A stretch of 33,945 nt of DNA, taken from DAOTTX01 sp034437515 (GTDB lineage Bacteria; Chloroflexota; Anaerolineae; Aggregatilineales; Phototrophicaceae). Made by a program: the position numbers and the translations under genes. The stretch is from assembly GCA_034437515.1 (NCBI GenBank), contig DAOTTX010000209.1:1-33945 (forward strand), given 5' to 3'. Each line of letters begins with the position of its first letter. Position 1 is the stretch's first letter. The notes under the pieces are model-generated. The model was not told the DNA's origin. It saw only the letters and a list, made by a program, of their open reading frames with translations, and did no database searches. This document shows, one piece after another, positions 15,300 through 22,622 of this stretch.

Positions 15300-16475
15300 C
15301 TACAGCAGGCCGAGTTCGCGTGCCTCTTCTTCCGTGATGGTGCCTTTGCGCTGTGGGCTGTTCTCTTTGGCGATTTCTTCCATGTTGTCTATGTCAAACA
15401 AATCGTCGGTGACTTTGCTCTCGTCGCCAAACAACAAGTCGAGATCGAGATTGTCGATAGGTTCCAGCTTTGCTGGTGGTTCCGGCTCGTAGACTTCCTC
15501 TACGACCGGTTCCGCTTCCCCGTTGGAAAGATCAGCACGGGCCAGTTCAATCGGTTCGTCGTCTTCCTGACGGGCCGGTTTGGCCGTCGGGCGGTGGGGC
15601 AGTTCGGCTTCTTTACGCTTCGGCGGTTGGATGAAGAACGCATTCGCACCGATGAGTGCGATCAGGTCTTCCACCGCACGCCGCCCGGAGGTACGCACCA
15701 TGCCGAATTGCCGCGACCCCTGCTGACCGTCAAAAACGATGCAGATGAAGTGGTGGAGACCGACCGTCAACACGAAGATGTCGTAATCTTCGCCATCGTA
15801 AAGTTGCAGGGTCGAGACATTGCCGCCGACGATGTCCTTGATGCCGATGTTGGCATGCATGACCGGAATTAGCGACGACGCTAGCACATCACGGTCAATG
15901 TAACCGACCGCGCCACGTTCGGAGAGGACTTCGCCAGAGCGAGTCGCCAGGACGATTGCCATCGCGCCGAGATCGGCCATGAAGCTATCAAGCACGGACT
16001 CAGCCGCTGCGACGTCTATTGCCGGGACAGGACCGACTTCGTCCAGCGTGAAACCACCGCCACCACCTGATGTGGCGCGCAACGCCTGCCGCATGGCTTC
16101 CTGGCTTTCCATCCCGGCGACCAGAACCCGTAAGAACAGGTGAATATCGACCGGGCGGGTCATGTAGATGAACGGTGACTCGGCGGCAGTTTCGTCGTCG
16201 AATTCAGGGTCTTCACTGTCACCCAGGATCAGAACGGCAGTCTCCGGCGCGGCTTTGTTGACGCGCATAGCAAACTCCCAGCCTTTCATCTCATCATCAA
16301 GGTTATACGCGGTGACAACAAGATTGGCCTGTCGAGCGAGTTCTTCCAGGGCGTCGGCACCGTGTGGGACGTCTACCTGAATCACGGAGAGGTCGAGCAA
16401 ATCCATCGCGGAACGGACGATCCGTGAGATCGCACCGGTCGGGTCTACTGTGATAATACGCGGCATTGGGGGCAT
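15300..16475 (-). CDS. Pseudo-receiver plus Roadblock/LC7 domain protein
   Basis: About 391 cytoplasmic residues. The first about 120 residues follow a response-regulator receiver fold (PRIITVDPTGAISRIVRSAM, LVVTAYNLDD, TAVLILGD), but the phospho-acceptor position in LVVTAYNL is Ala56 and the usual Lys-Pro is Arg107-Pro, so it cannot be phosphorylated normally. A Gly linker (GGGGG) leads to a Roadblock/LC7-type domain (about 170-280, LATRSGEVLSERG then GHHFICIVFDG). The tail is acidic and low-complexity. Roadblock proteins such as MglB act on small Ras-like GTPases. ATG 16475 is chosen because GGTGA lies 8 nt before it; GTG 16487 and ATG 16466 are alternatives. Neighbours are a kinase gene behind a terminator and a divergent lipoprotein gene. 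Confidence 0.75.
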   Translation of the reverse strand: MPPMPRIITVDPTGAISRIVRSAMDLLDLSVIQVDVPHGADALEELARQANLVVTAYNLDDEMKGWEFAMRVNKAAPETAVLILGDSEDPEFDDETAAESPFIYMTRPVDIHLFLRVLVAGMESQEAMRQALRATSGGGGGFTLDEVGPVPAIDVAAAESVLDSFMADLGAMAIVLATRSGEVLSERGAVGYIDRDVLASSLIPVMHANIGIKDIVGGNVSTLQLYDGEDYDIFVLTVGLHHFICIVFDGQQGSRQFGMVRTSGRRAVEDLIALIGANAFFIQPPKRKEAELPHRPTAKPARQEDDEPIELARADLSNGEAEPVVEEVYEPEPPAKLEPIDNLDLDLLFGDESKVTDDLFDIDNMEEIAKENSPQRKGTITEEEARELGLL

Positions 16476-16548
16476 ATGAACTTTCACCGAATGTTCAAAA
16501 ATGGTTTACAGATTTATTGACAGCAACCATCACTGCCAATCGAAATCT

Positions 16549-16554
16549 ATTATA
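16549..16554 (-). promoter_or_regulatory. Possible -10 box for the Roadblock gene
   Basis: A perfect TATAAT occurs on the minus strand about 75 nt before the start, in AT-rich sequence. No matching -35 box is present at 16-18 nt, so it would need an activator or another contact. Confidence 0.3.
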
Positions 16555-16593
16555 CTGTAAAATCAAAAAGATATTAAATCAATTGACGTGTCA

Positions 16594-16622
16594 TTGCATT
16601 AAGATTTGCCTGATATTATATT
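16594..16622 (+). promoter_or_regulatory. Possible promoter of the SH3b/CARDB lipoprotein gene
   Basis: TTGCAT (16594-16599) and TATATT (16617-16622) are separated by 17 nt in the divergent intergenic region. The leader to the ATG at 16756 would be about 125 nt. Confidence 0.4.
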
Positions 16623-16755
16623 TGCGTTACATTCTTTATGCAACATCACGCTTTGTGCGTTCGTTAAGGCACGGTCAGCGAATCAACCTCGCATCCCGCG
16701 CTAGATTACGCTAAAGTGTCCTATCGTACTGCGGTCATTTTGCAGGAGAACATTT

Positions 16756-18057
16756 ATGATCAACAGCGCATCGCGCTTCTTATATGCCTTCATCACTCTG
16801 GTCGTGCTGACTGGCTGCACGCTGACCAGCGCGTTCAACAACGCCGACGAGGTCACCCTGACCGGGGTGCCGGTGGTCGCGTTGGTCGCCCCAAAGACGA
16901 ACGCCATCTATGCGGATGGTGCGACCATCAACACACTGGCGCAGGTTTCCAACGCCGGTGAGGATGTGGCGCGTGTCGTCGTGACCCTCAACGGCGCGTC
17001 TGCCCAGATTTTTACAGACCCCAACCCCGCCGGTGACAAAACCTTTAACGTCGCGCAGGCGTTGGAGTCACCCGGCATCGGTGAGCATACGCTTTCCGTC
17101 ACAGCCTACCGGGCGGATAACAGCGCCAGCGAAACGCAGGCGGTCAGCTTTATGGTGGTAGATGCGTCTACGGTGACCATCCCGCAGGGAGATCCTCTGG
17201 TGGAACCAACCACTGTGCCGACCGAGGTCACCGAACCCGTCGTAGAAGCAGAGACGAACGACGAGGAAACCAACACCGTCGAAGATGATTCTGATGTACC
17301 GGAGCCGGAGGAAGAAGAAGAACCGGATACACCAGAACCGTCACTCACCCCGACGGCGACCCAACCGCCGACTGACACACCGGAGCCGACCAGCAGCGCC
17401 CCGGTCGCCATCTCGACAGCGAACATCAACATCCGATCTGGCCCCAGCACGTTGTTTGAACCGCCTATCGGCGCGTTCCGCGAAGGTGAGCGTGCGCCGA
17501 TTATCGCGCTCAGTACAGATCGGCGCTGGCTACGCATCCGGCGAGATAACGGTGTCGATGGTTGGGTGTTCGGTAACATCGTAGACATCGAAGGGGACAT
17601 CGGCGGCCTGCCGCTGGAAGAAGGGCCACCGCTGCCCCCTACCGAAATTCCGCCGACCAATACCCCCGTGGCTACCAGCCCGCCGGCTCTGACGAACAAT
17701 CTTGTGCCCGTCAGTCCTTTCCTTGACCCGCCGGGGCCGAGTTGTGGGCAGCCGTTCCGCGCCGGGATTACCATTCGTAATGACGGTACCGGCACGCTGA
17801 GTACAGGGATCACCCGTATCGAGATCATTCATGTTGCCAGCGGTAACGTGATTGCAACCAGCGGTGATGCTCTCGTCTCGGTTGATCTGCCACCCGATGG
17901 ACAGCACAGAGTCGCGTTTGACTTTGATATTGATGTGTTCGTTGATGAGGAGCAGCGTGTCCGCTTCATCGCCGACGCCAACAACAGCGTCAGAGAAACT
18001 ATCGAGGATGATAACGAGAACGGTATCACCTACATACTGACCGGCCCCTGCCAGTAA
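16756..18057 (+). CDS. Lipoprotein with Ig-like, SH3b and CARDB-type domains
   Basis: This 433-residue surface protein has a lipoprotein signal sequence that ends in VVLTGC, placing the lipidated Cys at 21. Residues about 35-135 form an Ig-like beta domain (VALVAPKTNAIYADGATI). A Glu/Pro/Thr-rich linker (about 137-215, with TPEPSLTPTATQPPTDTPEP) spans the envelope. Residues 217-275 are an SH3b domain with the signature NINIRSGPS and DGWVFG, which usually binds cell-wall peptides or glycans. Residues about 310-433 are a CARDB-like adhesion domain (FRAGITIRNDGTGTLSTG, VRETIEDDNENG). GCAGGAGA lies 6 nt before ATG 16756. A role in holding or sensing the cell envelope near the two signalling genes is inferred from position alone. 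It is the only plus-strand gene between 13.4 and 20.4 kb. Confidence 0.85.
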   Translation: MINSASRFLYAFITLVVLTGCTLTSAFNNADEVTLTGVPVVALVAPKTNAIYADGATINTLAQVSNAGEDVARVVVTLNGASAQIFTDPNPAGDKTFNVAQALESPGIGEHTLSVTAYRADNSASETQAVSFMVVDASTVTIPQGDPLVEPTTVPTEVTEPVVEAETNDEETNTVEDDSDVPEPEEEEEPDTPEPSLTPTATQPPTDTPEPTSSAPVAISTANINIRSGPSTLFEPPIGAFREGERAPIIALSTDRRWLRIRRDNGVDGWVFGNIVDIEGDIGGLPLEEGPPLPPTEIPPTNTPVATSPPALTNNLVPVSPFLDPPGPSCGQPFRAGITIRNDGTGTLSTGITRIEIIHVASGNVIATSGDALVSVDLPPDGQHRVAFDFDIDVFVDEEQRVRFIADANNSVRETIEDDNENGITYILTGPCQ

Positions 18058-18063
18058 ACGATA

Positions 18064-18092
18064 TTAGGGTGCGACATCTCGCCGCACCCTAA
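18064..18092 (+). terminator. Stem-loop terminator after the lipoprotein gene
   Basis: TTAGGGTGCG (18064-18073) pairs perfectly with CGCACCCTAA (18083-18092) around a 9-nt loop, 7 nt past the stop codon. No continuous T-run follows on either strand. It may serve the converging genes in both directions. The rest of the gap up to 18256 shows nothing recognisable. Confidence 0.6.
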
Positions 18093-18256
18093 CATTCCTG
18101 CTTCTAACGTTTTTGGCGGAAACTGGCCAACATGGTACAGGTGCAGAACCGTTTGGAGTGCGTAAATTGAGGCAGGCGGACGCCAAGAATGGCTTCCTAC
18201 GATCCACAAAGTCCACTATACGCCACTTCGTCGCTCAATCATCCAAATCCCCCAGT

Positions 18257-19624
18257 TCATCCATCAATAGCCGCCTGTAGATCAGCGGTGTTGGCGGTGC
18301 TCAGCCAACTCAAGTCAGACTGTACGAGGGCGTTGAACAATATTCGGTAAGCGATGCCGGGTGCGGCGAGTTCGAGATCACTGCCCGTCAGTGAAACCGT
18401 GGTCACCTCGATGATCTCTTCTGTTGTGGCTTTGGGTGTGCGCAGTTCCAGCAACATAACAGCCTGCCCGCTGCCGCTCTCGTAGACGGTCGTTGTCGGC
18501 GTCAGGCGACGCTCTGCGAATATCTCAGACCAGAGGTCGCGGATGAAGAAGCTCGTCGCCGTTGCCAGCCGCGCCGGGATAATCTCAGCGGCGCGTTCAG
18601 CGTCCTCAAGGTCTTCGTAGACCAGCCCCAGCAGGGCGATTTGCTCGTCCTCGCTGGCGGTATCGGCAAAGATAAGCAGGTTATAACCCGGCAGGGCTTC
18701 GTAACTCTCAAGGTTTTCGGTCAGGCGTTCGCGCAGTGTTGTGACAGCGTCTTCGTCCAACATAGTAGACGGCGGAACCAGCGGTTGATTCTGCAATTGG
18801 AGCACACCTTCACCGTCGAGAATAGTAACCTGCATCACCGGGCCATACTGTGTGATGGCCTCCGCAGCAGCGATGTACCGGTCGTCCTCGGCGAGCATAG
18901 GCGCTTCACCGTTCACAGCGGCGATATGCGCCTCGACCATCGGCAGAACAGCGGAACTCATCAGGTAACCTTCCCCGATGACCATCGGCTGCTTGCGTCC
19001 CAGGTTGCCGCCGAAGGGGTTCGAGGGCAATCTACCCGCAGGATCGACCTGTGTGCCGCTCTCGCAACCGTCGGGGCCGCACCACAGGTCGGCGTCGTCG
19101 GCGTCGGCCTGTGCAAAGCCCAGGTCACTATATGCTGCACGGATCGCGTCGTTGTCGAAGTCACCGTAGAGGACGGTCGCGTTTTCAGGGGGGCGACCGT
19201 AACCGACAAGCTGTGTAGTCTGGAAAAGGTCAAAGCCAATCATTCCACTCACGTCTTCGCCTTGCAGTGAGGCGACAGCGAGCATTTGCATAGACTGTGG
19301 GCCGGAACTGATATTCCGGAAGATGCGCCACCACACTTGCTCCGCAAAGAACGGATCATCCGGCGTTTCGGCGTCGTCTGCTGCTTCAAAAGCAGCGAGG
19401 TCAGCGGGCATGGTCGCACCGGGGTAGGCTTGCTGGATCGCGCTGATGTCAGTGTAGTAGAGTTCGCCAGTACGGGATGCAGATGTGTCAGGGATGATCG
19501 TCAGGGCATCGAGCAGCGGATTGTCGCCGTCATCGTCGAAAATGCCCTGCGCGTTGGTGCCGCTCACGGTCAGTAGCAACGATAAACAGAAACCGATGAC
19601 GATAGAAAATGTCTTTTTGTGCAT
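18257..19624 (-). CDS. Secreted protein of unknown function
   Basis: 455 residues, not recognised. A clear signal peptide (MHKKTFSIVIGFCLSLLLTV, cut probably after TNA) is followed by an acidic mature protein. It alternates helix-like stretches rich in Ala/Glu (AERAAEIIPARLATATSFF) with strands such as PVMQVTILDGEGVLQL. The two Cys residues of DLWCGPDGCES are close enough for a disulfide in a surface loop. The second half contains LPGYNLLIFADTASEDEQIA and resembles the soluble fold of an extracytoplasmic sensor or scaffold, but no motif assigns a reaction. GGGAG lies 8 nt before ATG 19624. It is monocistronic, converging on the lipoprotein gene. A promoter-like element lies at 19690-19658. 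Confidence 0.7.
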   Translation of the reverse strand: MHKKTFSIVIGFCLSLLLTVSGTNAQGIFDDDGDNPLLDALTIIPDTSASRTGELYYTDISAIQQAYPGATMPADLAAFEAADDAETPDDPFFAEQVWWRIFRNISSGPQSMQMLAVASLQGEDVSGMIGFDLFQTTQLVGYGRPPENATVLYGDFDNDAIRAAYSDLGFAQADADDADLWCGPDGCESGTQVDPAGRLPSNPFGGNLGRKQPMVIGEGYLMSSAVLPMVEAHIAAVNGEAPMLAEDDRYIAAAEAITQYGPVMQVTILDGEGVLQLQNQPLVPPSTMLDEDAVTTLRERLTENLESYEALPGYNLLIFADTASEDEQIALLGLVYEDLEDAERAAEIIPARLATATSFFIRDLWSEIFAERRLTPTTTVYESGSGQAVMLLELRTPKATTEEIIEVTTVSLTGSDLELAAPGIAYRILFNALVQSDLSWLSTANTADLQAAIDG

Positions 19625-19657
19625 TATATCTCCCAGCAGCTTGTATCGTGGTCAATA

Positions 19658-19851
19658 CCTTATAGGATAGGGTGTACGAACAACCTGTCAGAAGGTCGCA
19701 TATTAGGGCAAATTCACTCATTCTGGATAACGATAGACTGAAAATGCAAGCAAAATGAGCCATAATGAACCCTAGATACACAGAGCATTCGCTGAAATTT
19801 CGCAGCAATCAAATGCCTGACAACTTGTTCGTAGTCCCTATAGGATACAAT
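19658..19851. repeat. Pair of inverted 24-bp promoter-like elements
   Basis: Minus strand 19690-19667 and plus strand 19818-19841 both read TGACA, two variable bases, TTGTTCGTA, two variable bases, CCCTAT: 20 of 24 positions are identical. They face outward, 127 bp apart. In the left copy TGACA could be a -35 box and TATCCT, 16 nt on, the -10 box of the secreted-protein gene. The right copy points into the antisense of the response-regulator gene. The arrangement could be two binding sites of one regulator or the ends of a small mobile remnant. No other gene is present between 19625 and 19878. Confidence 0.55.
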
Positions 19852-19878
19852 GAAACACCGCTGCCGGGTAATATTTTG

Positions 19879-20253
19879 TTATTTCCCTTTTGTGCGGATC
19901 ATCGGCAGCAGCTTTTCCAGCAATTCCATGATGTGCCAGGGTTTAGCGAACCACTTCAGGTCAAGTTCTTGCAAGACATCGCGCTGTGGGGCGCGGTAAG
20001 CTGAGGTGAGCGCGATCACACTATCAATGCCCATCTCGCGCAGCTTACGGGCAAAATCATCGCCATTCATTGAACCGGGCACACGGATATCGAGGATGTA
20101 GAGGTCAATCTCGTCTCTGTGTTCTTGCACATATTCCATCGCCTCATCGCTATCGGCAAATTGTCGCAGATTTACGTCGGGTACAGCGGCGATCAACGCG
20201 ACACGTAGGATTTCCCGCAAGGGGCTTTCGTCTTCGAGATGTAGAATATGCAT
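19879..20253 (-). CDS. Stand-alone response regulator (receiver domain only)
   Basis: This 124-residue protein is a single CheY-like receiver domain. The acidic pair Glu7-Asp8 (HLEDE), phospho-acceptor Asp55 (LYILDIRVPG), Thr83 (IALTSAY) and Lys104 with its Pro (WFAKPW) are all present, so it should accept phosphate. There is no output domain, so it works by protein contact or as a phosphorelay intermediate. It is divergent from the histidine kinase gene across about 155 bp, which makes that kinase the likely partner. GGTGGAAG lies 3-10 nt before ATG 20253. The dyad in the shared intergenic region may control both genes. Confidence 0.88.
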   Translation of the reverse strand: MHILHLEDESPLREILRVALIAAVPDVNLRQFADSDEAMEYVQEHRDEIDLYILDIRVPGSMNGDDFARKLREMGIDSVIALTSAYRAPQRDVLQELDLKWFAKPWHIMELLEKLLPMIRTKGK

Positions 20254-20302
20254 TGGGCTTCCACCAGAGAGTTAATTTACGAATATGCTCAAATTTGCCG
20301 AT

Positions 20303-20319
20303 CATTGTACACTACAATG
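20303..20319. promoter_or_regulatory. 17-bp dyad in the divergent kinase/regulator intergenic region
   Basis: CATTGTA (20303-20309), CAC, TACAATG (20313-20319) is a perfect inverted repeat with a 3-nt centre. It has the size of an operator for a dimeric helix-turn-helix protein. It lies 50 bp before the regulator start and 90 bp before the kinase start. The stem is too short and AT-rich for a terminator. Confidence 0.45.
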
Positions 20320-20343
20320 AGCAAGAACAGCGGTCAGCAGAGC

Positions 20344-20372
20344 CTGACAATTGTACTATCCTGCTATTATAT
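20344..20372 (+). promoter_or_regulatory. Possible promoter of the histidine kinase operon
   Basis: CTGACA (20344-20349) and TTATAT (20367-20372) are 17 nt apart, 37 nt before the ATG at 20409. The -35 box and the following TTGT resemble the paired elements at 19.7-19.8 kb, which hints at shared control. Confidence 0.35.
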
Positions 20373-20408
20373 ATGCACTGACAAGATTAATTGTTGCGGA
20401 ATTCAAAC

Positions 20409-22622
20409 ATGAATGATCTAGCCCGAACACAAAATCGCAGTGGCCTCTGGCGTTTTTACCCGAACGTAAATACACGGATCATCACCCCGTTTTTGCTGGC
20501 GATTGTCACCGTCGCCGCAATCGGTGTGTATATCGTCACGCAATTGGTCGCCGGGAGCATTCAAGAACGATTCAGCAATCAGTTGTTCGCCAGTGCGGAG
20601 TCCGCCGCGAACAGTATTACTGAAGTTGAAGGACAGCGTATCGCCACACTTCGGTCGATGACGTTCACCGAAGGTGTCCCGGAAGCGATCATCACCGAGG
20701 ACGCGGCGAACCTTGATTTATGGCTACGTTCCATCGCAGCCAACAACCTCACCGATGAATTGATCGTCACCGGTGCCGATGCAAGCGTCATCCTGCATCT
20801 CAATCGGTTGGATACCCCGCTTCAGGTCGAATACGCGACCATCACCGACTCACCAGAGGTAGGCAGTTGGCAGAGTGTACAGCGGACCCTGAACGGCGAA
20901 ACCGACGAGAACGGGGATAAGTTCGTAGAACTGCAACCGGGGCCGACCGATGAGCCGACGCTCTACTTCAACGCGCCGGTGACCCTCGACATCGAAGGGG
21001 AAAATCGTGTGGTCGGCAGCATCATTACCGGCCTACGGGTTAATAACCTGCTGCGGTTGGTCACGCAACAGTCGCTCTCGTCGGTGACGATCAACACACC
21101 GGATGGCAGTGTATTAGGCAGTACGCTCCCGCGTGATCTAAGCGTGCTGCGCTTGAGTGAGGCAGCCTACGACCGGCTGCTCAACGCGACCGGCGACAAC
21201 AGCCCTATCGAGCAGATCACCGTCGATGAGACGCCCTACCAGAACCTGTACGCGCCTTTCCGGGTGCGTGGGGAGACACTCGGCTTGCTCTCGGTCGGCT
21301 TGCAGACCAATTACATCGTGGAGCAGAGCGGCATCAGCCGCAACATCTTCGGTGCGATCTTCGCCGGTGTGTTTGTCGTCGTTTTGCTGATGGGAATTGC
21401 GGTCTCACGCACGATCACCGGGCCGATCCGCCGTCTGGTAAGTACTACCCGCGCCATTCGTGAGGGCGACCTCTCCCGCCGGGTAGAACTGGCCTCGCGT
21501 GACGAACTCGGCGAACTCGGCCTCTCGTTCGACACCATGACCGATACGCTCGTCCAGCGCAACCAGGAAGTGACCCATCTGCTCGACCAGCAGGTGCAGG
21601 CGACCGCACAACGCGAGGCCATGCTGACCAGCATCAGCGATGCGGTCATCGTGCAGGACAATACCGGGCAGACCATCTTACGCAACCGCACGGCGGATCA
21701 TCTGCTGGCGAACATCGCGGAAAACCCGACCGAACGGGCGACCATGCAATCGTTGATCGTCCGACCGGAGGCGCTAAACGCACCGCAGACCGTCAGCTTT
21801 GGTGAGGATCATTTCAGTGTATTGGCGACGCCGGTACAGATGGCGAACGGCGACCTGCTTGGTTATGTGGTGGTCTTCCGTGATATCACCGCGCTGATCG
21901 CCGCTGAGCGCCTCAAAGATGAGTTGATGTTGCAGATGTCGCACGAACTGCGCACACCGTTAAGCTCGGTGCGCGGCTATGTTGACCTGCTCACGATGAC
22001 GGAAGGGGATAATCTCTCCGAACAGGCCATCGGTTTTATCGACAATGCCCGCGAAAGCCTGGATGCGCTGGAGCGTTTGACCAATCAAGTCGTAGACGTT
22101 AGCGCCATGATTTCTAACCGTTTTACAATCGACATCGAAACATTTAATCTGGCATACTTACTAGGAGACGTGTTTAACGCTTGGCAGCCCAGGATGAAAA
22201 ACCGCGACCTCAATTTTTCACTCGTGCTTTCTAATCACGATATGTACATTGACGGTGACGCGGAACGGCTCGCGGAATTATTTGACCATCTGCTGCGCAA
22301 CGCCCACGACTACACGCTGCCGGGTGGCATGGTCGAGATACAAGCGGAGATGACCGCCGACCGGGCGTTGGTTTCCGTCGTTGATAGCGGCGCAGGCATC
22401 GCACCGGATGAACAAGACAAGGTGTTTGAACGGCTCTATCGAGGGCGGGCCGCTGATGCCGGTGATACCGACGCACGCGGCATGGGGCTGGGCCTGTACA
22501 TCGCCCGGCAAATTATCGACACACATCACGGCACCGTCTTGATCGAAAGTGAACCCGGTCTAGGTACGATCATCACGGTTGGTTTACCGGTAAGCCATAG
22601 GAGCGAAGACGAACGGACATGA
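20409..22622 (+). CDS. Membrane sensor histidine kinase (dCache-like sensor, HAMP, PAS-like, HisKA, HATPase_c)
   Basis: This 737-residue protein has TM1 (about 24-48), an extracytoplasmic sensor of about 260 residues, TM2 (about 312-334, FAGVFVVVLLMGIAVS), HAMP (335-390, GPIRRLV then RDELGELGLSFDTMTD) and a PAS-like segment (about 400-495). The HisKA domain has the phosphorylated His512 in QMSHELRTPLSSVRGY. The ATPase domain carries RNAHDYTLPGG, VVDSGAGIAPDEQDKVF and GMGLGLYIARQI. All catalytic boxes are complete. ATG 20409 is preferred to in-frame TTG codons at 20391-20396. No response regulator follows; the stand-alone receiver across the intergenic region is the likely acceptor. The stop overlaps the start of the giant surface protein (ATGA), so sensor and surface protein are made together. 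Confidence 0.9.
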   Translation: MNDLARTQNRSGLWRFYPNVNTRIITPFLLAIVTVAAIGVYIVTQLVAGSIQERFSNQLFASAESAANSITEVEGQRIATLRSMTFTEGVPEAIITEDAANLDLWLRSIAANNLTDELIVTGADASVILHLNRLDTPLQVEYATITDSPEVGSWQSVQRTLNGETDENGDKFVELQPGPTDEPTLYFNAPVTLDIEGENRVVGSIITGLRVNNLLRLVTQQSLSSVTINTPDGSVLGSTLPRDLSVLRLSEAAYDRLLNATGDNSPIEQITVDETPYQNLYAPFRVRGETLGLLSVGLQTNYIVEQSGISRNIFGAIFAGVFVVVLLMGIAVSRTITGPIRRLVSTTRAIREGDLSRRVELASRDELGELGLSFDTMTDTLVQRNQEVTHLLDQQVQATAQREAMLTSISDAVIVQDNTGQTILRNRTADHLLANIAENPTERATMQSLIVRPEALNAPQTVSFGEDHFSVLATPVQMANGDLLGYVVVFRDITALIAAERLKDELMLQMSHELRTPLSSVRGYVDLLTMTEGDNLSEQAIGFIDNARESLDALERLTNQVVDVSAMISNRFTIDIETFNLAYLLGDVFNAWQPRMKNRDLNFSLVLSNHDMYIDGDAERLAELFDHLLRNAHDYTLPGGMVEIQAEMTADRALVSVVDSGAGIAPDEQDKVFERLYRGRAADAGDTDARGMGLGLYIARQIIDTHHGTVLIESEPGLGTIITVGLPVSHRSEDERT

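Noticed and set aside
16517..16553. TTGACA and TATTAT on the plus strand ahead of the lipoprotein gene.
   Set aside because: The spacing is 25 nt, too long for a sigma70-type promoter.
17106..17828. A 240-codon minus-strand open frame opposite the lipoprotein gene.
   Set aside because: Ser/Gly/Val-rich mirror of the Pro/Thr/Glu linker; the sense strand has lipobox, SH3b and CARDB motifs.
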